This document shows, piece after piece, positions 55,618-64,000 of a DNA stretch of 64,000 nt. Under the pieces are notes generated by a model. That model was not told the origin of the DNA. It searched no databases and saw nothing but the letters and a program-made list of their open reading frames with translations. A program made the translations under genes and the position numbers. Position 1 is the first letter of the stretch. The number at the start of each line of letters is the position of its first letter. This DNA comes from Geminicoccaceae bacterium (GTDB taxonomy: Bacteria > Pseudomonadota > Alphaproteobacteria > Geminicoccales > Geminicoccaceae), in assembly GCA_028285265.1 (NCBI GenBank), contig JANQPX010000004.1:62001-126000 (forward strand), written 5' to 3'.

Positions 55618-58600
55618 TCAACCCGACACAACCAGCTTGCCGATGCGATGCAGCCCGACCGACTCTTCCGGCACGTCGAACTCGATCACCTTTTCGTCAT
55701 TGGTGTTGAGTTTCAGCTCATAAGCTCCGGGCTTGAGACCGGAGATTGCGAACCGTCCGACACGGTTGGTGAACATCACGACCGGCTCGAAATCCTCGTC
55801 CTCCTTGTTGAACGCCTGGCCTGCAAGGAGCGACACCGGCTCGCCACTCTCATCCTCGAGCGTGCCCATGACGGTCACGGTCGCCGCCGAGCCGACCTCG
55901 AGCGCATAGCCGCTTTGATAGGTCGGCTGCAGCGTGAAGGCACCGGCACCCAGGTCGTATCCGGTCGGCAAGTTCTCGACATCATAGACCAAGCGCTGGG
56001 TGTTGTAGGCGTTGATCGAGGGGACCAGCGCCGGCCCCAGCCAGTCGCTGGTGGCGAGATCGCCGTCTTCGGAGGGATCGGCGTAGACATCCCGACCCTC
56101 CAGCGTCGGATGGGTGGAGAGGATCGCAAAACTGTCGGTGACCGGCCGGCCGATCGCGACCTTGCTGCCGGCGAAGGCGAGCGCCGTCTCGGCGCGAAGG
56201 CGCGTCGTGTTGATGCGGTCCTCGCCGTCCAGCTCGGTGAAACGGGTGTCGTGGTCGACGGCGGCGCGAAAGCGGTTGCCGACATAGTCGGCGGAGGCTT
56301 CGAGCGACAGGTCCTCGTCGTCGCTGCGGGCGAGGCTGACCGAGGCGCCATAGCTGCCGACCCGGCTGCCGCCGCGATAGGCATAGGTGCCGCGCACCTC
56401 GTTGTCGGTGCTGTCCGCAGAGAGCGAGAGGTCTTGATTGAAACCGAGCGGGATGTTTACGGATGCCAGCACATTGACGCCGTCATCGTCGGAACCCTCA
56501 TCCCTGAGAAAGCGGCTGCTCAGGAGCCAGCTCGCCCGGCGACCGAGTGGGCCGCTGACGCTGGTCACCACCGAGGCGCGATCGCCCTCTCCGCCGCGGC
56601 CGAAGCCGTAGGCCACACCGAGGGAGCCGCGCAGGCTCCAGGGCAGGGACTGGCTGTAATTCGCGGAGAGATCGAGTGCTGTATTGTTCAGCACCTCATC
56701 GTCCTCAACATCGAGGTCGAAGTCACCGCCGGGATCGGCACCGTCGAAATTGGCGCTGACCGCTTCCGCGGAGAGCACCAGGGTCCGGTTCAGCGGATCG
56801 TTGTTGGCGAAAATATACTGGTAATCGATGCCGAGCGCCGCGCCATAGCCGAGATCGTCGAAATGGCTGCCGGCGGCATCGATGGCGACATTGCCGATCA
56901 CTAGTGGCATAATCACCTGCGCTCCGACCTGGCGGCGCGCCGAGCTTGCCTGCGCATTGGCGCCGACCGTCAGCGAAGGCAGCACGCCCGCTCGCAGGAA
57001 GCCCGACACCAGCGCCTCGTTCTCGTCATAGTCCGGCTCCTCGCCGAAATTCGCGGCAATGCCACCGCCGAAGCCGAAGGCGATCACGCCGGGGGCCAAA
57101 AGCTCGAAATCGTAAAAGGTCGAATAGTCGATCCGCTGGACATTGCCGGCATCGTCCTCGATCAGGAGCTCGATGTCGTTGCCGCCGGCGGAGAGCGGAA
57201 TGTCCCGGAGATCATAGGTGCCGGGAAGGAGCCGCAGCCGCCGCACGACTGCGCCATTCACGATCACATCGACGCTGGACGGCCGCTCGATCGTGAACTC
57301 CCGCCTGCCGGTCGGCCGCACGTTGCGCCCTGGCTGCAGGGCGAAGCTCCGGGCAATGCCGATGCCGAGAACGTCCAGCGAGTCCTGAAAGCCTTCGCCG
57401 CGCAAGGTCAGATCGCCGCCGGCATAACGGACCGCCCGCTCGGGATCGTCGACGATCAGCCGCGTGCCCGCCCGATAAAAGTCTCCCTCGCCGTCGATCT
57501 CGTCATCTTCATAGGTGAATTCGGATTCGAGTACCGGGCCGAACAGATAGAACGAGGTATCGAAGTCAATCAGGAACTGATCGAACTCCCCAAGCTCGCC
57601 CTCGTCCTCGCTCTGACGGTCGCCGGCATTGGCCGTGTGCGTGATTCCGGTGAACATGTTGACATAGCCGGACAGCACCGATGGTTTGTCGACATCAGCC
57701 GGCGCCACCTTTTCATCCGCGAGGTTGACCACCTGGTCCTTCCGGCTCTCGACTGGCGTGACCAGGCTCAGCTCCAGGAGGCCTGGGTCGTACTCCAGGT
57801 CCAGGCTCGCGACCTGGAAGCTCCTTGGCGTCAGTCGGCCGTTCTCGGCGGCGCCCGAAAGCTTCTCGACAACGTCGGGATCAAACAGCTCCTCCAGGAG
57901 CGGCAGCACGCCCTTGGCTTCCAGCGACAGGCTGTCATCGGCGCCGATCCGAAGCAGCACCGAGCCGATCTCCCGGCCATCATCCTTGAATGGCACCTGC
58001 AAATCGATGTCGCGTCCGGTCGGATTGAAACGCGGCGCGGCGGCCTCGGCGAGCGGCGGCAGCTCGTCCTTCATCGGCTCCGGCTCGACGACGTGGTCGG
58101 CAGGCGGCAGAGCGGTGACCTGGACAGGTTCGTCATCGGGCGGTGCCGACACCTCTCTCTTCGGTAGCGGGCCGGAGACGACGGCGGCGTCCGTCGCCGT
58201 CTCCAGTGTGGCGTCGGGCGGCGTCAGCGCGGTGAGCTGCTTTCGCGGCTCTTCCTGTTTCTGCGGCGCCGGCGGCAAGGTGGATTGGCGGGCGCGCTCA
58301 TCGACCGGCGCATCGTCGTCGATCAGGTCGCCGTCATTCGCGAGCCAGGTTGCCAGCAGGACATGGGTGAGTTCGGAAAGGTCACCATCGTCTCTCGCGG
58401 CGTTCAAAGCGGGGCGCACTATGCGACGCGGCGCCCCCAGCTCACCGAAAGACCGCCGGGTCGCGAGCGCGACCTGCATCAAGGGCTCAAGCTCATCCGC
58501 GTCCCAGCCGCCCCACGTTGTCTGCATGAATGGTTCGGATCGCTCTTCAGGCCTCGGCCGCTCAGCGGCGACGGGCAGACCCGAAAGTGCGATCGCCGGG

Positions 58601-58698
58601 ATCGACAGCGCCGCAACCGACCGGATTCCGGCACTTGCCCGGGGGCGTCCGTGGGCCTGGCCCTTTCGCCGGCGATCGCTTGGTCGAGGCTTGCCCAT
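55618..58698 (-). CDS. Outer-membrane usher of archaic (Csu-type) pilus, with long N-terminal extension
   Basis: This is a 1026-residue usher. The recognisable N-domain begins near residue 195 (LQVPFKDDGREIGSVLLRIGADDSLSLEAKGVL). The beta-barrel follows (RREFTIERPSSVDVIVNGAVVRRLRLLPGTYDLRDIPLSAGGNDI is the plug-region signature; many alternating strands after it), with C-terminal carboxypeptidase-regulatory-like domains (VTVMGTLEDESGEPVSL, NRVGRFAISGLKPGAYEL). Ushers of this class are usually near 830 residues. Here about 190 extra N-terminal residues, rich in Pro, Ala, Asp and Glu, follow a long positively charged signal region. The usher threads chaperone-bound pilins to the surface. It overlaps the tip gene region and follows the chaperone by 18 bp. 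Confidence 0.85.
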   Translation of the reverse strand: MGKPRPSDRRRKGQAHGRPRASAGIRSVAALSIPAIALSGLPVAAERPRPEERSEPFMQTTWGGWDADELEPLMQVALATRRSFGELGAPRRIVRPALNAARDDGDLSELTHVLLATWLANDGDLIDDDAPVDERARQSTLPPAPQKQEEPRKQLTALTPPDATLETATDAAVVSGPLPKREVSAPPDDEPVQVTALPPADHVVEPEPMKDELPPLAEAAAPRFNPTGRDIDLQVPFKDDGREIGSVLLRIGADDSLSLEAKGVLPLLEELFDPDVVEKLSGAAENGRLTPRSFQVASLDLEYDPGLLELSLVTPVESRKDQVVNLADEKVAPADVDKPSVLSGYVNMFTGITHTANAGDRQSEDEGELGEFDQFLIDFDTSFYLFGPVLESEFTYEDDEIDGEGDFYRAGTRLIVDDPERAVRYAGGDLTLRGEGFQDSLDVLGIGIARSFALQPGRNVRPTGRREFTIERPSSVDVIVNGAVVRRLRLLPGTYDLRDIPLSAGGNDIELLIEDDAGNVQRIDYSTFYDFELLAPGVIAFGFGGGIAANFGEEPDYDENEALVSGFLRAGVLPSLTVGANAQASSARRQVGAQVIMPLVIGNVAIDAAGSHFDDLGYGAALGIDYQYIFANNDPLNRTLVLSAEAVSANFDGADPGGDFDLDVEDDEVLNNTALDLSANYSQSLPWSLRGSLGVAYGFGRGGEGDRASVVTSVSGPLGRRASWLLSSRFLRDEGSDDDGVNVLASVNIPLGFNQDLSLSADSTDNEVRGTYAYRGGSRVGSYGASVSLARSDDEDLSLEASADYVGNRFRAAVDHDTRFTELDGEDRINTTRLRAETALAFAGSKVAIGRPVTDSFAILSTHPTLEGRDVYADPSEDGDLATSDWLGPALVPSINAYNTQRLVYDVENLPTGYDLGAGAFTLQPTYQSGYALEVGSAATVTVMGTLEDESGEPVSLLAGQAFNKEDEDFEPVVMFTNRVGRFAISGLKPGAYELKLNTNDEKVIEFDVPEESVGLHRIGKLVVSG

Positions 58699-58716
58699 CC
58701 CCCGGCATACAGGCCG

Positions 58717-59472
58717 TCAGCCGGCGTCGCGCGGCTGTAGGGTGATCGTCACTGGCTCGGTCCAGGTTCCCTCGCCGACCGGAATACGCAGGGTCTTCTG
58801 CCCCCCCGGCGGCAGGAAGGTATCGAGCTTGTTGGCAAGAATTTCCTCCGGTTCCAGAGTGGTCGATGCGGATGGCGAGGACAGCACTATCGCCATCCGG
58901 CTGGCATAGGTGTGCTTGCTGCCCGCATTGGCCAGCGTCGTACGCAGGATGGTCCGACCATCCGCTGACTTCTCCAACTCGGCATCAAGCACCTGGACCT
59001 GTGGTGTTGCCCCTTCGGGCGCGACGTGGACCGCAACATTGAACGCCAGCACGAACTGCACCTCAGAGCCGGTATCCTCTGTGGGTGACACCGGCAGCTG
59101 GGCGACATGGGCATAATAGGACTGCGACGCCGCGAGTTCAGGATCGCCCAGCCATTGCAGTCGCACCGCCTGGGTGCCGCCAGGAGGGATGAGCGCGGTC
59201 GGTGGGAATAGCAGAAAGTCGTCGTCTGCTGGCACCGAAGTTTCGCCAGACGCGCCGTCGAAGACCCGGCGGTTAATCGTGACTTCGACCGGGAGCGACT
59301 GATCAGAGGGATTGGAAATTGTCAGACTGGACGCGGCCTTGCGGCCAAAGGGGGCTAGTTCGTGGACGAGAGGTTTGACTTCGAAGGCCTGTGATAAATT
59401 TGGTTGTATAAGCGAAATGCAGGAAACATATATCGCGAAGAAACACAACAACCTAAGTTTCAAACTGGTCAT
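58717..59472 (-). CDS. Periplasmic pilus chaperone (CsuC/PapD-like), GC-rich copy
   Basis: This is a 251-residue protein from ATG 59472 (AGAGG 4 bases upstream), with signal peptide CFFAIYVSCISLIQPNLSQA. An ATG at 59514 overlapping the pilin stop (TAATG) is an alternative start. The immunoglobulin-like chaperone signature is VEVTINRRVF, then DDDFLLFPPTALIPPGGTQAVRLQWLG and the C-terminal FLPPGGQKTLRIPV. Such chaperones fold pilin subunits by donating a G1 strand and deliver them to the usher. A second, AT-rich chaperone gene lies upstream in the same operon. Confidence 0.88.
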   Translation of the reverse strand: MTSLKLRLLCFFAIYVSCISLIQPNLSQAFEVKPLVHELAPFGRKAASSLTISNPSDQSLPVEVTINRRVFDGASGETSVPADDDFLLFPPTALIPPGGTQAVRLQWLGDPELAASQSYYAHVAQLPVSPTEDTGSEVQFVLAFNVAVHVAPEGATPQVQVLDAELEKSADGRTILRTTLANAGSKHTYASRMAIVLSSPSASTTLEPEEILANKLDTFLPPGGQKTLRIPVGEGTWTEPVTITLQPRDAG

Positions 59473-59513
59473 GACGCCTCTTGATCCATTAATGCTTGGC
59501 AATCTTCGATGCA

Positions 59514-60137
59514 TTAATTTGCTCTAATGTTGATTTCCAACACATCCCGGTATGATCCGCTGAAGCGTGCATAATCATCCAGCGTGACAGATATGATAGC
59601 GTTGGGTGAATGAGGTCGAACTAAAGCAGGTTGCAGCGGAGTTAATGTTGCCCTCGCAATAGCCCCTGAATTTGGACTAGGACTACCCGTGGCTCTAAGG
59701 TATAAAGGCACATTTCGTAAAGGAACTAAGATATCAGAAGAAATAACTGCTGTGTAACCAAGTAGAAATGATTTTACCCTTGAATGTATCATGCCGCCAT
59801 TTTTTGTCGAAATGCTAAGTTCAGCACCAGTCGAAGAATCACAAAGCAGAGTAAAGTCATCACTAACGGTGGCGCCTTTATTCCTTGAAGGTAAAAAAAG
59901 CCGGTTTAGATCATTTCCAACTTCACAAGTTGGTAGTATTTCTACAGAAAATTGTCCAAATTCAATTGCATAAACATCTTCGAGTAAAATAAGATTCTCA
60001 ATGAAAAAAGCAAAAATTATTAGTAAACTAATAACTAATTTCTTGTATATTGAACATATATTGCATTGTATATTGTAAATTTCCTCGTTTATTTGGATTT
60101 TAGTCATAAAATTGATCTTCGATGTCATCGAAATCAT
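59514..60137 (-). CDS. Spore-coat-U domain pilin subunit, AT-rich
   Basis: This is a 207-residue secreted subunit. A long N-region precedes a hydrophobic signal (LVISLLIIFAFFIENLILLEDVYA). The mature part starts FGQFSVEILPTCEV and ends YARFSGSYRDVLEINIRAN, the SCPU fold with its Cys pair (TCEV, LLCDS). In-frame ATGs at residues 4 and 11 are other possible starts. Base composition of this gene and the next is markedly AT-rich compared with the usher and tip genes. It may be a minor pilin (CsuA/B-like). Confidence 0.75.
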   Translation of the reverse strand: MISMTSKINFMTKIQINEEIYNIQCNICSIYKKLVISLLIIFAFFIENLILLEDVYAIEFGQFSVEILPTCEVGNDLNRLFLPSRNKGATVSDDFTLLCDSSTGAELSISTKNGGMIHSRVKSFLLGYTAVISSDILVPLRNVPLYLRATGSPSPNSGAIARATLTPLQPALVRPHSPNAIISVTLDDYARFSGSYRDVLEINIRAN

Positions 60138-60142
60138 GTATA

Positions 60143-60862
60143 TTATTGAATAAGAGAGACATTTATAATTGAATCAGAAAAAGAAAAACTGTCAGGCGCA
60201 GGAACTCTGATTGTTTGTACAGAATTTGGAAGTAACAATGCTTTTTTGTTCAGCTCAACTAAATCTTGACCAGAAAAAAAGACAGTCTCTCCATTGCCGT
60301 TCTCAATAACCCACTCCGTTCTAATCAACCTCACATAACGGTTGCCCGAATTTCGCAATCTGACATCCCAATAACCTGGCTCGACCTCATCCCCTATCAT
60401 TTCTACGATCGCATTTGGCACCGCTCCAGGAGGAACAACATTGACTAAGGTCTGGAAATTCACGAGCACCTGGATTCGGCTCTCGCCAGATCCGCTTAAA
60501 TCGACAGGCACCTCTTTAACTGCAACCCTGTATGCTTCCGAATGCGTCAAATCAGAAGCGCCGATATACTGCACTCGAAACGCTTGTGTATTACCTGGCT
60601 CAACAATAGCGGTTGGCGGAAAAACAATAAAATCGTCATCTGATGGCGTTGAAATCTCTATGCCGTCTTCATCGATGTTTATTTTACTTATTGTAATTTC
60701 GATCGTCAATTTTTCACTAGTTGTATTATTTAGCGTGATTGTTTCATGCGCGTTTTCACCTACGGAGCTTAGTTCGAATGCCATTGGCTGCACTGTCTGA
60801 GCATATGCTTGATGAGAGATCATCAACATAGATGCTGCTAAGTACAAAGTTAATGCGCGCAT
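60143..60862 (-). CDS. Periplasmic pilus chaperone (CsuC/PapD-like), AT-rich copy
   Basis: This is a 239-residue protein with signal peptide LTLYLAASMLMISHQAYAQ. The chaperone signature is DDDFIVFPPTAIVEPGNTQAFRVQYIG, with LLLPNSVQTIRVP near the end. It has the same domain organisation as the GC-rich chaperone two genes downstream, but clearly different sequence and codon use. The AT-rich pilin gene starts 5 bp after its stop, so the pair may have moved as a chaperone-pilin cassette. Confidence 0.88.
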   Translation of the reverse strand: MRALTLYLAASMLMISHQAYAQTVQPMAFELSSVGENAHETITLNNTTSEKLTIEITISKINIDEDGIEISTPSDDDFIVFPPTAIVEPGNTQAFRVQYIGASDLTHSEAYRVAVKEVPVDLSGSGESRIQVLVNFQTLVNVVPPGAVPNAIVEMIGDEVEPGYWDVRLRNSGNRYVRLIRTEWVIENGNGETVFFSGQDLVELNKKALLLPNSVQTIRVPAPDSFSFSDSIINVSLIQ

Positions 60863-60914
60863 TTGGCGACACTCCTCAAGTTCGAAATGAGTATTTTCTT
60901 CTGGGTAGCAAAGA

Positions 60915-60972
60915 CACTGATCTAGACGTCATTCAAGATCAGTGGGAGGAAGAAAAGTTACCTTCCTCCCAC
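60915..60972 (-). promoter_or_regulatory. Two overlapping strong hairpins after the likely major pilin gene
   Basis: In minus-strand RNA the first stem is 11 bp (60972-60962 with 60952-60942, 9-base loop). The second is 9 bp (60944-60936 with 60923-60915, 12-base loop). They share three bases, so only one forms fully at a time. They lie 12 bases after the pilin stop and end in UCUUUGC, a poor U-run. Likely a partial terminator or mRNA-stability element that keeps pilin above the downstream genes. Confidence 0.7.
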
Positions 60973-60983
60973 ATTCTGAAAGA

Positions 60984-61487
60984 CTAGATCCCAGCGATGT
61001 CGATGGTGAGCGTATCAGTGTAGACACCACTAAAGGTAAACGTGCCAATATCGACTGTTAGCGTAGCATTGTCGTTATTGGCATTGTTTGCTAAATCTGC
61101 ATTGGCCGTCTGAGGGACAAGAACCGAAGCCGCTGTCGGTGTGTTCAAAGTCGCAGTTGTGATACCAGTGCCCGTAACTTGAGCCTGATAGCCCACCTTT
61201 TCAGTAGCAAGCTGATCATTCTGCAAACCGACATTGGAAGACGTAAGCGTCAAGTTCGCGCCATTTGGATCATCACAAATCAAGGTAAAAGCATCAGTTT
61301 GATTTGCAAGACTATTCGCAGCGGCCACATTAGCAACAGACAGAGTAATGTCGTCGACTCCAGTCGCTGTGCAGGTAGCGGCAACTGTTATGCTCATATC
61401 CGACGCATTCGGTGCACTCTGAGCCATCGCCTGGCTGGCACCGAGGAGAGCGAAGCTTGCCGCACCCACCATCAACATGTTACGCAT
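60984..61487 (-). CDS. Spore-coat-U domain pilin, likely major subunit
   Basis: This is a 167-residue secreted protein from ATG 61487, which has AAGGAG 7 bases upstream; the longer open frame to 61613 is unlikely. The signal peptide is MLMVGAASFALLGASQAMAQ. The mature protein is small, Ala/Thr/Asn-rich, nearly devoid of charge (TLSVANVAAANSLANQTDAF), with two cysteines (TCTA, LICDD) and the SCPU end FSGVYTDTLTIDIAGI. Composition, strong ribosome site and the hairpins just downstream fit the most abundant subunit of the pilus. Confidence 0.85.
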   Translation of the reverse strand: MRNMLMVGAASFALLGASQAMAQSAPNASDMSITVAATCTATGVDDITLSVANVAAANSLANQTDAFTLICDDPNGANLTLTSSNVGLQNDQLATEKVGYQAQVTGTGITTATLNTPTAASVLVPQTANADLANNANNDNATLTVDIGTFTFSGVYTDTLTIDIAGI

Positions 61488-61661
61488 AATGAGACTCCTT
61501 ATTAGGGTTTTTTGCGTTGAAAGTCCGGCCATTTCGTTTGTGCAGAACGGGCTGGACGTCTTCGTTGCTGCCATCCGGAGGGCGGATGGGAGGACGAAGC
61601 TCTGGAGGCGCACCTTCTCGGCGTGCCGTGTCTCGTGAAATCGACCATAGGGCGCATAACG

Positions 61662-62207
61662 TCAGACCCCGGCACCGCCTTCGGGGAAGACCGTGATGCT
61701 GATCACGTCCCGGTATCGGCCTGCAGGATAGCTGGCGCCGCCGGGCCGCGGCTCGACCACCAGCTGGCCGCTGGTGTCGAACGGGATGGCGCTGCCGCTT
61801 CGATAGATCACGCCATTCGCCATGGCGTCGCTGTTCGTGGCCTCGCGAAGGCCGATCGAGTCGACCGTGATCGTTGCGTTATAGGGCATGCTTGCCGACC
61901 AGGCGCTATTGCCGCTCGCGAGCTTCTGAAGCTCATCGTTCACCAGCGCACCGTTCGCCGAGGACAGCTCGAGCTGCATCGGGAGGTTGCAGCTGATGTC
62001 GAAGTCGAAGGTCTGCGTGCCGCCCGCGGCCAGATCGACTGAGCCGGTTGTGGCGCCGAAGCCCAGCACCTCACAACGTGCAGAGATCTCGCCCTCGAGG
62101 TCTAATTCGAGTGGCGCCTGCTGTGCAACAACCAAAGGTTGTGAAAAAACCGTTAAAAAAACACCGGCAGCAGCCAGCGTATAAATAGCCTTTGGGGCGA
62201 TAGGCAT
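61662..62207 (-). CDS. Spore-coat-U domain pilin, first gene of the operon
   Basis: This is a 181-residue secreted protein with a signal peptide of about 28 residues (TLAAAGVFLTVFSQPLVVAQ). The mature domain has CEV and CNL cysteines and ends YPAGRYRDVISITVFPEG, the SCPU fold. AGGA lies 4 bases before the ATG. GC-rich, unlike the two genes in the middle of the operon. It is a likely minor or adaptor pilin (CsuA/B-like position). Confidence 0.82.
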   Translation of the reverse strand: MPIAPKAIYTLAAAGVFLTVFSQPLVVAQQAPLELDLEGEISARCEVLGFGATTGSVDLAAGGTQTFDFDISCNLPMQLELSSANGALVNDELQKLASGNSAWSASMPYNATITVDSIGLREATNSDAMANGVIYRSGSAIPFDTSGQLVVEPRPGGASYPAGRYRDVISITVFPEGGAGV

Positions 62208-62446
62208 TTTCCTGTGTTCACCCAGTTCTTTAATGATGAACGGACACTAACGAAGACGCGCAGCACTTTCGTCCTACATATGGATGATATTTTGCCTTTA
62301 TCGGGTGCAAATTTTAGCCTGTTGCGTTTTCGTCACATCTGTATTAACTATATGATTTATATAAAGAGTTTTTGAATAATTGCACATGAAGTAGCATCAA
62401 TCGCCAAATTCTTACGCCATTAACGCGCGAAAAAGCCGGCTGCTAT
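62208..62446. promoter_or_regulatory. AT-rich region upstream of the pilus operon
   Basis: The promoter of the minus-strand pilus operon should lie here. The stretch 62330-62390 is rich in TATA-like sequence (minus strand TTTATATAAATCATATAGTTAATA), but no single -35/-10 pair stands out. No gene is seen. Confidence 0.4.
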
Positions 62447-64000
62447 ATGATCGACCTGTTGGCGATCAAATCCGCCAGCTCGGTGTGGGTCTTGGTGAGG
62501 ATATTCTTCATATACATAGGCGAGGTCGAGGAAGCAGTACTGCTGCAGACCGACCGGCTTGAGGTCAATCGGAAGCTTGGTGATCTCGATGGGCAGGAAG
62601 CGGCATTATGAGATCTGGCCCAGATCAAGCTTGGTCGCGATCGGCTCGATATCTTAGGCAGCATGCTGGCGATTGTTTGCGAAGAGTCGGACGAGTCCGC
62701 CCAGCTGTTCCCGAGCGAATTGCCCTCCCAAGGCGCGCTGTTTTGAAGCTCCACCCTCGATCCCGACCATTGCCGTCTCGCGGACAAACTGCACGATCTC
62801 GAAACGGGGCACCGCTTCCTGCATTGGGAGTTGGCCTTCCCCAATGTCTGGCAGGGCTGACTTTCGGCTGAGGGCAAGGGCGGGTTCGATGCGGTCATCG
62901 CCGACCCGCCCTATGTCCGCCAGGAACAGATCAAGCCGTTCAAGTCTGCCTTGAAGCAGGCCTTAGAAGCGTTCTACGGCATGGCCAATCCCTAAGTCTA
63001 TTTCTACAAACTTGGCCTGAAGCTGCTGCGCCTCGGCGGCCGCCTCTCCTATGTCGTCACTAACAAATGGCCGCGCTCTGGCTATACTGAAGAGTTGCGC
63101 GGCATGCCGCTTCCCGCAGCTGGACCGAGGCGGTCGCCGATTTCGGCCACGCCAAAAAGTTTTTCCGGGCGCGGACGTATTTCCCTGCGTGATCGTTGCG
63201 AGGCGGCCTGGCGGAGCCGAGCCGCCGGCCGAGACCGAGTTCTGCCAGATACCGTGCGACGTGGTCCGGCGGGAACGGGTATCACAGCAGATCCGCGAGA
63301 TGGCCTTTCCAATGCCGCGTGCATCGTTCACGAAGCAGGCCTGCCAATTTGAGCGGCCTGAGGTACCGAGCTGATGGAGAAGATATGGCGCACGGGCGTG
63401 CCGCTCGAGGACTACGCAGACACAAAGCCCTGTCACGGCGTGCTTACCGGCTTCAATGAAGCATTTCTGATCGATACATCGACTCGTGATGCCTTATTGT
63501 CGGCTGATCCAAAGTGCGAATTAATCATCAAACCGTATCTCAGAGGACAAAATGTCAAGCGTTGGCACGTTCCATGGGCCGGCCAGGGGATGATATTCGC
63601 TCGCCGCAGGATTGATATCGATAGCTATCCAAGTGTGCTTGCGCACCTTGAGAATTTTCGTGAAAGTCTTGGGCCACGTCCTAGGGATTGGACCGGTGAC
63701 CCGAAAGCGTGGAAAGGTCGAAAGCCAGGCAGCTACAGATGGTTCGAGATTCAGAATTCGATTGAATACCGGAGTTAGTTTGAAACGGAGAAAATTACCT
63801 ATCAGGAAATGCAATTCTATCCATATTACGCATTTTATAAAAGTAGTATTTCTTCAAATAATAAGACATTTATTATTTCTTCTTCAGACGGAGATATTGT
63901 GAAAACACTTAATTTTGCTCTTTTGTGGTGGCGTAGCTGGTGATATTTGCCACATATGAAGGACGAGGCGCTATCGCCGATGGGATACCGAATGGAGAAT
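62447..64000 (+). pseudogene. Decayed Eco57I/PglX-like adenine-specific DNA methylase-restriction enzyme
   Basis: The frame opening at 62447 is broken by in-frame stops at 62609, 62744, 62858, 62993, 63776 and 63941 and by frameshifts near 63110, 63155 and 63374. Yet the protein is readable: HWELAFPNVW, then methylase motif IV FDAVIADPPYVRQEQIKPFK, YFYKLGLKLLRLGGRLSYVVTNKW, VADFGHAKKFF (next frame), DVFPCVIVARR (next frame), YLRGQNVKRW, GSYRWFEIQNSIEY, ITYQEMQFYPYYAF and LPHMKDEALSPMGYRMEN at the edge. These are the methylase and target-recognition blocks of type IIG/BREX-type enzymes. It is inactive. The N-terminal limit is uncertain, and the gene continues beyond the window. Confidence 0.85.

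Noticed and set aside
55648-56904. 418-codon plus-strand frame opposite the usher
   Set aside because: It is a mirror frame of GC-rich beta-barrel coding sequence; no recognisable domain.
57686-58909. 407-codon plus-strand frame opposite the usher, very Ser-rich
   Set aside because: It is a shadow of the acidic/Pro-rich usher N-terminus; it crosses the usher-chaperone boundary and has no ribosome binding site.
1-64000. CRISPR arrays, prophage modules, rRNA genes
   Set aside because: I looked for regularly spaced repeats, phage structural genes and rRNA sequence by eye and saw none.

Overview
This window looks like chromosomal DNA of a free-living alphaproteobacterium, possibly Rhodospirillales-like. 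The order-level placement is inference. The support is gene order: greA / ELM1-family / trxB / LsrB-type LysR; aminotransferase / hom / glpX / recJ; and a divergent block of DUF1285 / Nudix / CCA-adding enzyme against MoxR / DUF58 / DUF4159. The RpoD, class I PhaC and an AbcR-like small RNA fit the same class. The DNA is moderately GC-rich apart from a few sharply AT-rich patches.

Left part (1-17.8 kb). A protein with two cyclic-nucleotide-binding domains and a four-cluster ferredoxin module runs off the left edge. Its start overlaps the stop of a tetraheme cytochrome c gene. Next come an exported CHAT protease-like protein and a TadG/TadE pair, then a class III CoA-transferase, a KefF/KefC potassium-efflux pair, an OsmC protein, a MalF/MalG-type ABC importer with a large binding protein but no ATPase, a YghU-type glutathione enzyme, an SDR dehydrogenase and tRNA-Gln.

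Middle part (17.8-52.7 kb) is mostly core chromosome: CCA-adding enzyme, Nudix hydrolase and DUF1285 on one strand; the four-gene MoxR operon on the other; rpoD, dnaG and a YqeY protein; carA-carB; greA to the LysR gene; msrP; a DUF2079 membrane protein; phaC; a lipoprotein; then aminotransferase-hom-glpX-recJ and tRNA-Glu. Downstream of the LysR gene there is a chain of three perfect hairpins plus a strong terminator. I read this as an AbcR (alpha-r15) type small RNA with an operator-like dyad upstream. Its CCUCCC linker can pair over ten bases with the Shine-Dalgarno region of the ABC binding-protein gene in this same window.

Right part (52.7-64 kb) is accessory DNA. A decayed large serine recombinase abuts and overlaps the tRNA-Glu gene, as expected for an old integration site. 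It is followed by unassigned sequence, a complete archaic (Csu-type) chaperone-usher pilus operon, and a heavily mutated Eco57I/PglX-like methylase pseudogene that continues past the right edge. The pilus operon is mosaic: an AT-rich pilin plus second chaperone sits inside GC-rich neighbours, the usher carries an unusual N-terminal extension, and strong hairpins lie directly after the likely major pilin gene.
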